Assembly (NCBI GenBank): GCA_025153445.1 | Contig: JANZNS010000002.1 | Location: forward strand, 434,001 to 498,000 | DNA from: Marinobacter sp. BGYM27 | Lineage (GTDB): Bacteria > Pseudomonadota > Gammaproteobacteria > Pseudomonadales > Oleiphilaceae | Direction: 5' to 3' | DNA length: 64,000 nucleotides | Translations under genes and position numbers: made by a program | The notes under the pieces: model-generated | Told to the model about the DNA's origin: nothing | Seen by the model: the letters and a program-made list of their open reading frames with translations, nothing else | The model's database searches: none | Part shown: piece after piece, positions 61,368 through 64,000 of the stretch | Position numbering within the stretch: position 1 is the first letter of the stretch | How the letters are laid out: each line of letters begins with the position of its first letter

Positions 61368-62729
61368 GTGAGTCTTTCTTTGACCGTGAACCTGGACGAT
61401 CCGGTTATCGGCTGTATCGGTGAAGGGCTACGCCTGCAGGCCAAGGCGCGGATCTGCTCGGAGCAGGGAGCTGATATTATCTGGTATGGCCATGAGGCCA
61501 TGCCTGAGGACGCCCCTGACGGTGGCCGCCTGGAAGCGCTACCGGAGTCACTGACTGATGCGTTCCCTGTCAGTCTGTTGTTGGTTGAAACCGGTGATCC
61601 CGAAGAAGACATCAAATGGATAGAGCGGGCAGGCCCCAGGGTGATGGTCTGGTCTCCAACCCGGCATCCAATGGCAAGAGTTCAGTTTCCAGCCACGATC
61701 AATCGTGGGCCGTTGAGGATTTCGGTTGATACGGCAGGTCGATGGCCGACGGTAGCTAACTGGTTTCGACAAAAGCTCGATACATTGTTGCCACAGGGAA
61801 TCGCATCCACTCTTGAAGCCATGGTTTCGCAGGGAGATCTCAAGGCAAAGTTGACCACGCCTCATCAGCGCCGGACATTCTGGTACGGTCTTCTTGACGG
61901 TCCGCTCGTGAATCGCGCACACCAGATGGCAGACGACGAGATCCATGGGGAGATTCAGGCCCGCATTGATGCTGCAGCAGCCGGACGCTCGGACGGTGAA
62001 GTGTATCTCGTTGGTGCTGGCCCCGGTGATCCGGATTTGCTGACCGTCAAGGCGTTGAGAGTAATCGCGCAGGCGGACGTCGTGCTTTACGACCGTCTGG
62101 TTTCGAAAGAAATCCTGGCGCGAGTCAGAGCTGACGCTGAAATGATTCATGTGGGTAAACAGCGTTCAAACCATACTGTGCCTCAGGATCAGATCAATCA
62201 GCGACTGGTTGAGCTGGCGAAGGAAGGGCGCACCGTGGTTCGGCTCAAGGGCGGTGACCCTTTTATTTTCGGCCGCGGGGGTGAAGAGATCGAATCGCTG
62301 GCTGAAGCCGGTCTGAAATTCCAGGTGGTACCGGGAATTACCGCTGCATCGGGGTGTTCTGCGTATGCTGGTATCCCGCTGACACACCGTGATTACGCCC
62401 AGTCCGTGCGTTTTGTGACGGGCCACCTCAAAAACAACACCTGCGATTTACCCTGGAACGATTTCGTCCAGTCCAATCAGACACTGGTCTTTTACATGGG
62501 GTTGGTGGGCCTGCCGGTCATTGCCAGCGAGCTTATCAAGCATGGTATGCCAGCCGATATGCCCGTAGCCCTTGTGTCCAAGGGGACGACCCCCGAACAA
62601 ACTGTTGTAACCGGCTCACTTGAATCCATCGCCGGTGTTGTTGAGCGCAGTGAGGTGCGAGCGCCGACCTTAATTATCGTTGGCGAAGTGGTTAAGCTAA
62701 GAGGGAAGCTGGATTGGCTTAACCGGTAG
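61368..62729 (+). CDS. cysG: Siroheme synthase CysG with a divergent N-terminal domain
   Basis: CysG normally fuses a precorrin-2 dehydrogenase/ferrochelatase (N-terminal) to uroporphyrinogen-III methyltransferase (C-terminal). The C-terminal half (about 205-453) is canonical: VYLVGAGPGDPDLLTVKAL, DVVLYDRLVS, VRLKGGDPFIFGRGGEE, PGITAASGCSAYAGIPLTHRDYA. The N-terminal half keeps the overall length and RGPLRISVDTAGRWP, but the NAD loop VGGGxVAxRK is replaced by IGCIGEGLRLQAKAR, and the ATDD segment seems to read ETGD. Methyltransferase activity is secure; the NAD-dependent and iron-insertion steps are doubtful. GTG 61368 has AAGGAG upstream. Supplies siroheme for sulfite reduction. Confidence 0.9.
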   Translation: MSLSLTVNLDDPVIGCIGEGLRLQAKARICSEQGADIIWYGHEAMPEDAPDGGRLEALPESLTDAFPVSLLLVETGDPEEDIKWIERAGPRVMVWSPTRHPMARVQFPATINRGPLRISVDTAGRWPTVANWFRQKLDTLLPQGIASTLEAMVSQGDLKAKLTTPHQRRTFWYGLLDGPLVNRAHQMADDEIHGEIQARIDAAAAGRSDGEVYLVGAGPGDPDLLTVKALRVIAQADVVLYDRLVSKEILARVRADAEMIHVGKQRSNHTVPQDQINQRLVELAKEGRTVVRLKGGDPFIFGRGGEEIESLAEAGLKFQVVPGITAASGCSAYAGIPLTHRDYAQSVRFVTGHLKNNTCDLPWNDFVQSNQTLVFYMGLVGLPVIASELIKHGMPADMPVALVSKGTTPEQTVVTGSLESIAGVVERSEVRAPTLIIVGEVVKLRGKLDWLNR

Positions 62730-62766
62730 AGAACCTCATGCGGTCAGCGTATGTTTCTTTATCGCA

Positions 62767-62800
62767 TACTAAAAAGCCCGCACATGCGGGCTTTTTAGTA
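62767..62800. terminator. Bidirectional terminator between cysG and the DAHP synthase gene
   Basis: TACTAAAAAGCCCGCA (62767-62782) pairs with TGCGGGCTTTTTAGTA (62785-62800), giving U runs on both strands. It serves both convergent genes. Confidence 0.93.
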
Positions 62801-62824
62801 ACTGTAACCTGAGCTTTTCAAGGT

Positions 62825-63907
62825 TCAGGCTTTATTCTCAAGCCGTTTGGGTAGCACGTCTCTGAGTTTCTCTGCCATCTCGCGCAGTGCCTTTTCGGTG
62901 GTTTCCCAGTCAATACAGGCGTCGGTAATCGAAACGCCGTACTTCAGGTCGTCCAGGTTTGCGGGGATGGATTGGCTGCCCCAGTTCAGATGACTTTCAA
63001 CCATCAGGCCCATGATCGACTTGTTGCCCTCGATAATCTGGTGGGCAACATCTTGCATGACCAGGGGCTGAATGGCCGGATCTTTGCTGGAGTTGGCATG
63101 GCTGCAGTCCACCATCAGCGCTTTACGCAGACCGGTCTTCTCGAGTTCCTTTTCGCACAGGGCAACGTTGACGGAGTCGTAGTTTGGTTTGCCTCCACCG
63201 CCGCGCAATACCACGTGACCATATGCGTTGCCCCGGGTGCGAATGATTGAAACCTGGCCTTTCTGATCGATACCAAGGAAGCTGTGTGGATGTGAGACAG
63301 ACTTCATGGCGTTAACGGCAACATCAAGACTGCCATCGGTACCGTTTTTGAAGCCAATGGCCATTGACAGGCCGCTGCTCATTTCCCGATGCGTCTGGGA
63401 TTCAGTGGTTCTCGCGCCAATGGCTGACCAGGAAATTGTATCCTGGAGATACTGGGGAGAAATGGGGTCCAGCGCCTCAGTGGCGGTGGGAAGGCCCAGT
63501 TCTGCAATGTCCAGCAAAAGACGACGCCCAATGTGGAGACCCTGTTCGATGTTGAACGAGTCGTTCAGGTGCGGGTCGTTAATCAGACCTTTCCAGCCGA
63601 TGGTGGTACGCGGCTTCTCAAAATAAACCCGCATGACAATGTACAGGGTGTCGCTGAGTTCATCGCTGAGCTTCTTCAGCCGCTCGGCATATTCCCGTGC
63701 TGCCTTGATATCATGAATAGAGCAGGGGCCGACGACGATAAACAGGCGATGGTCTTTGCCATCAAGAATGTTATTGATGGTCTGCCGGCCAGTTGTCACC
63801 GTCGCTTCTGCGCGGGGAGACATGGGCATCTCTTGTTTCAGGGCCTCGGGTGTGATCAGGGGTTCCTGACTTGCCACGTTAATATTCTCGATTTGCTTGT
63901 CAGACAT
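62825..63907 (-). CDS. 3-deoxy-7-phosphoheptulonate synthase, class I (AroF/G/H type)
   Basis: Entry enzyme of the shikimate pathway: condenses phosphoenolpyruvate and erythrose 4-phosphate. The 360 residues match the E. coli AroFGH family: VVGPCSIHD, MRVYFEKPRTTIGWKGLINDP, TEALDPISPQYL, the IGARTTESQ site, RGGGGKPNYD, MVDCSHANS and ESHLNWGSQ. Which amino acid inhibits it (Tyr, Phe or Trp) cannot be told from sequence by eye, so no symbol is given. GGAGAG precedes the ATG. Confidence 0.96.
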   Translation of the reverse strand: MSDKQIENINVASQEPLITPEALKQEMPMSPRAEATVTTGRQTINNILDGKDHRLFIVVGPCSIHDIKAAREYAERLKKLSDELSDTLYIVMRVYFEKPRTTIGWKGLINDPHLNDSFNIEQGLHIGRRLLLDIAELGLPTATEALDPISPQYLQDTISWSAIGARTTESQTHREMSSGLSMAIGFKNGTDGSLDVAVNAMKSVSHPHSFLGIDQKGQVSIIRTRGNAYGHVVLRGGGGKPNYDSVNVALCEKELEKTGLRKALMVDCSHANSSKDPAIQPLVMQDVAHQIIEGNKSIMGLMVESHLNWGSQSIPANLDDLKYGVSITDACIDWETTEKALREMAEKLRDVLPKRLENKA

Positions 63908-63934
63908 TGCGCGGTTCTCTCCAGAATCAGCAGT

Positions 63935-63963
63935 AGTATAAAATCAATAGGTTGCTGCGATAA
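63935..63963 (-). promoter_or_regulatory. Predicted promoter of the DAHP synthase gene
   Basis: Read on the minus strand, TATACT (63940-63935) is a good -10 with a weak TTATCG (63963-63958) 17 bases upstream. It lies 28 bases before the start codon. The remaining bases to 64000 show no other feature. Confidence 0.45.
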
Positions 63964-64000
63964 CTTAATGTGGACCCAAATTAAAAGAATAGCCTGAGAC

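Overview
The window reads as chromosomal DNA of a free-living, probably marine gammaproteobacterium close to Marinobacter. The gene order matches Pseudomonas-type chromosomes in long blocks (cysB/cysH/thrH/pabB; leuCDB-asd-fimV-truA-trpF; accD-folC-dedD-cvpA-purF-metZ; ftsK-lolA-rarA-serS-cysG). The proteins look like Pseudomonadales/Marinobacteraceae versions: PilZ, FimV, ThrH, [4Fe-4S] APS-type CysH, TgpA. The genus is an inference from gene content and order. No prophage, insertion sequence, CRISPR array, rRNA or tRNA was found, and nearly every gene looks intact.

Layout. 0-8.5 kb: the tail of an acyl-CoA ligase gene, the RNA helicase hrpA, a FabH-family condensing enzyme of the octanoyl-CoA shunt type, a hot-dog thioesterase, mlaA and a DUF3336-patatin lipase, so a lipid and envelope theme. 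8.5-13.3 kb: a gspA-gspB-dinG operon behind a promoter whose -10 box lies in a perfect palindrome. 13.3-16.4 kb: a MalT-like LuxR regulator whose 3' flank carries a near-ideal CRP/Vfr box. 16.5-21.6 kb: sulfur assimilation (TSUP permease, cysB, cysH) with thrH and pabB. 21.7-24.1 kb: the least explained part, three secreted proteins of unknown function. One belongs to the DUF6160/FilA-like group, looks highly expressed and has an unusual A/C-rich leader. 24.2-27.3 kb: a DUF58-tgpA pair without a moxR gene. 27.3-32.2 kb: holB, pilZ, an alpha/beta hydrolase, a DUF4892 protein and an RssA-like patatin. 32.3-35.7 kb: prmB, aroC and an MFS transporter.

35.8-64 kb is a biosynthetic and cell-envelope stretch. 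A LysR regulator is divergent from leuC-leuD-leuB, followed by asd, fimV, truA, trpF-trpB-trpA, accD, folC, dedD, cvpA, purF, metZ, ftsK, lolA, rarA, serS and cysG. A class I DAHP synthase on the minus strand closes the window. Functionally the window joins leucine, aspartate-family, tryptophan/chorismate, methionine, purine, folate and siroheme synthesis with lipid export (MlaA, LolA), polar pilus assembly (FimV, PilZ) and type II secretion accessories.

Most of the window is ordinary core genome. The best candidates for new biology are: (i) the DUF6160 secreted-protein locus and its leader RNA; (ii) the CRP-like site and possible small RNA between dinG and the MalT-like gene; (iii) a CysG whose N-terminal dehydrogenase/chelatase half has lost recognisable motifs; and (iv) smaller architectural oddities in HolB, MlaA and the DUF58-TgpA operon.
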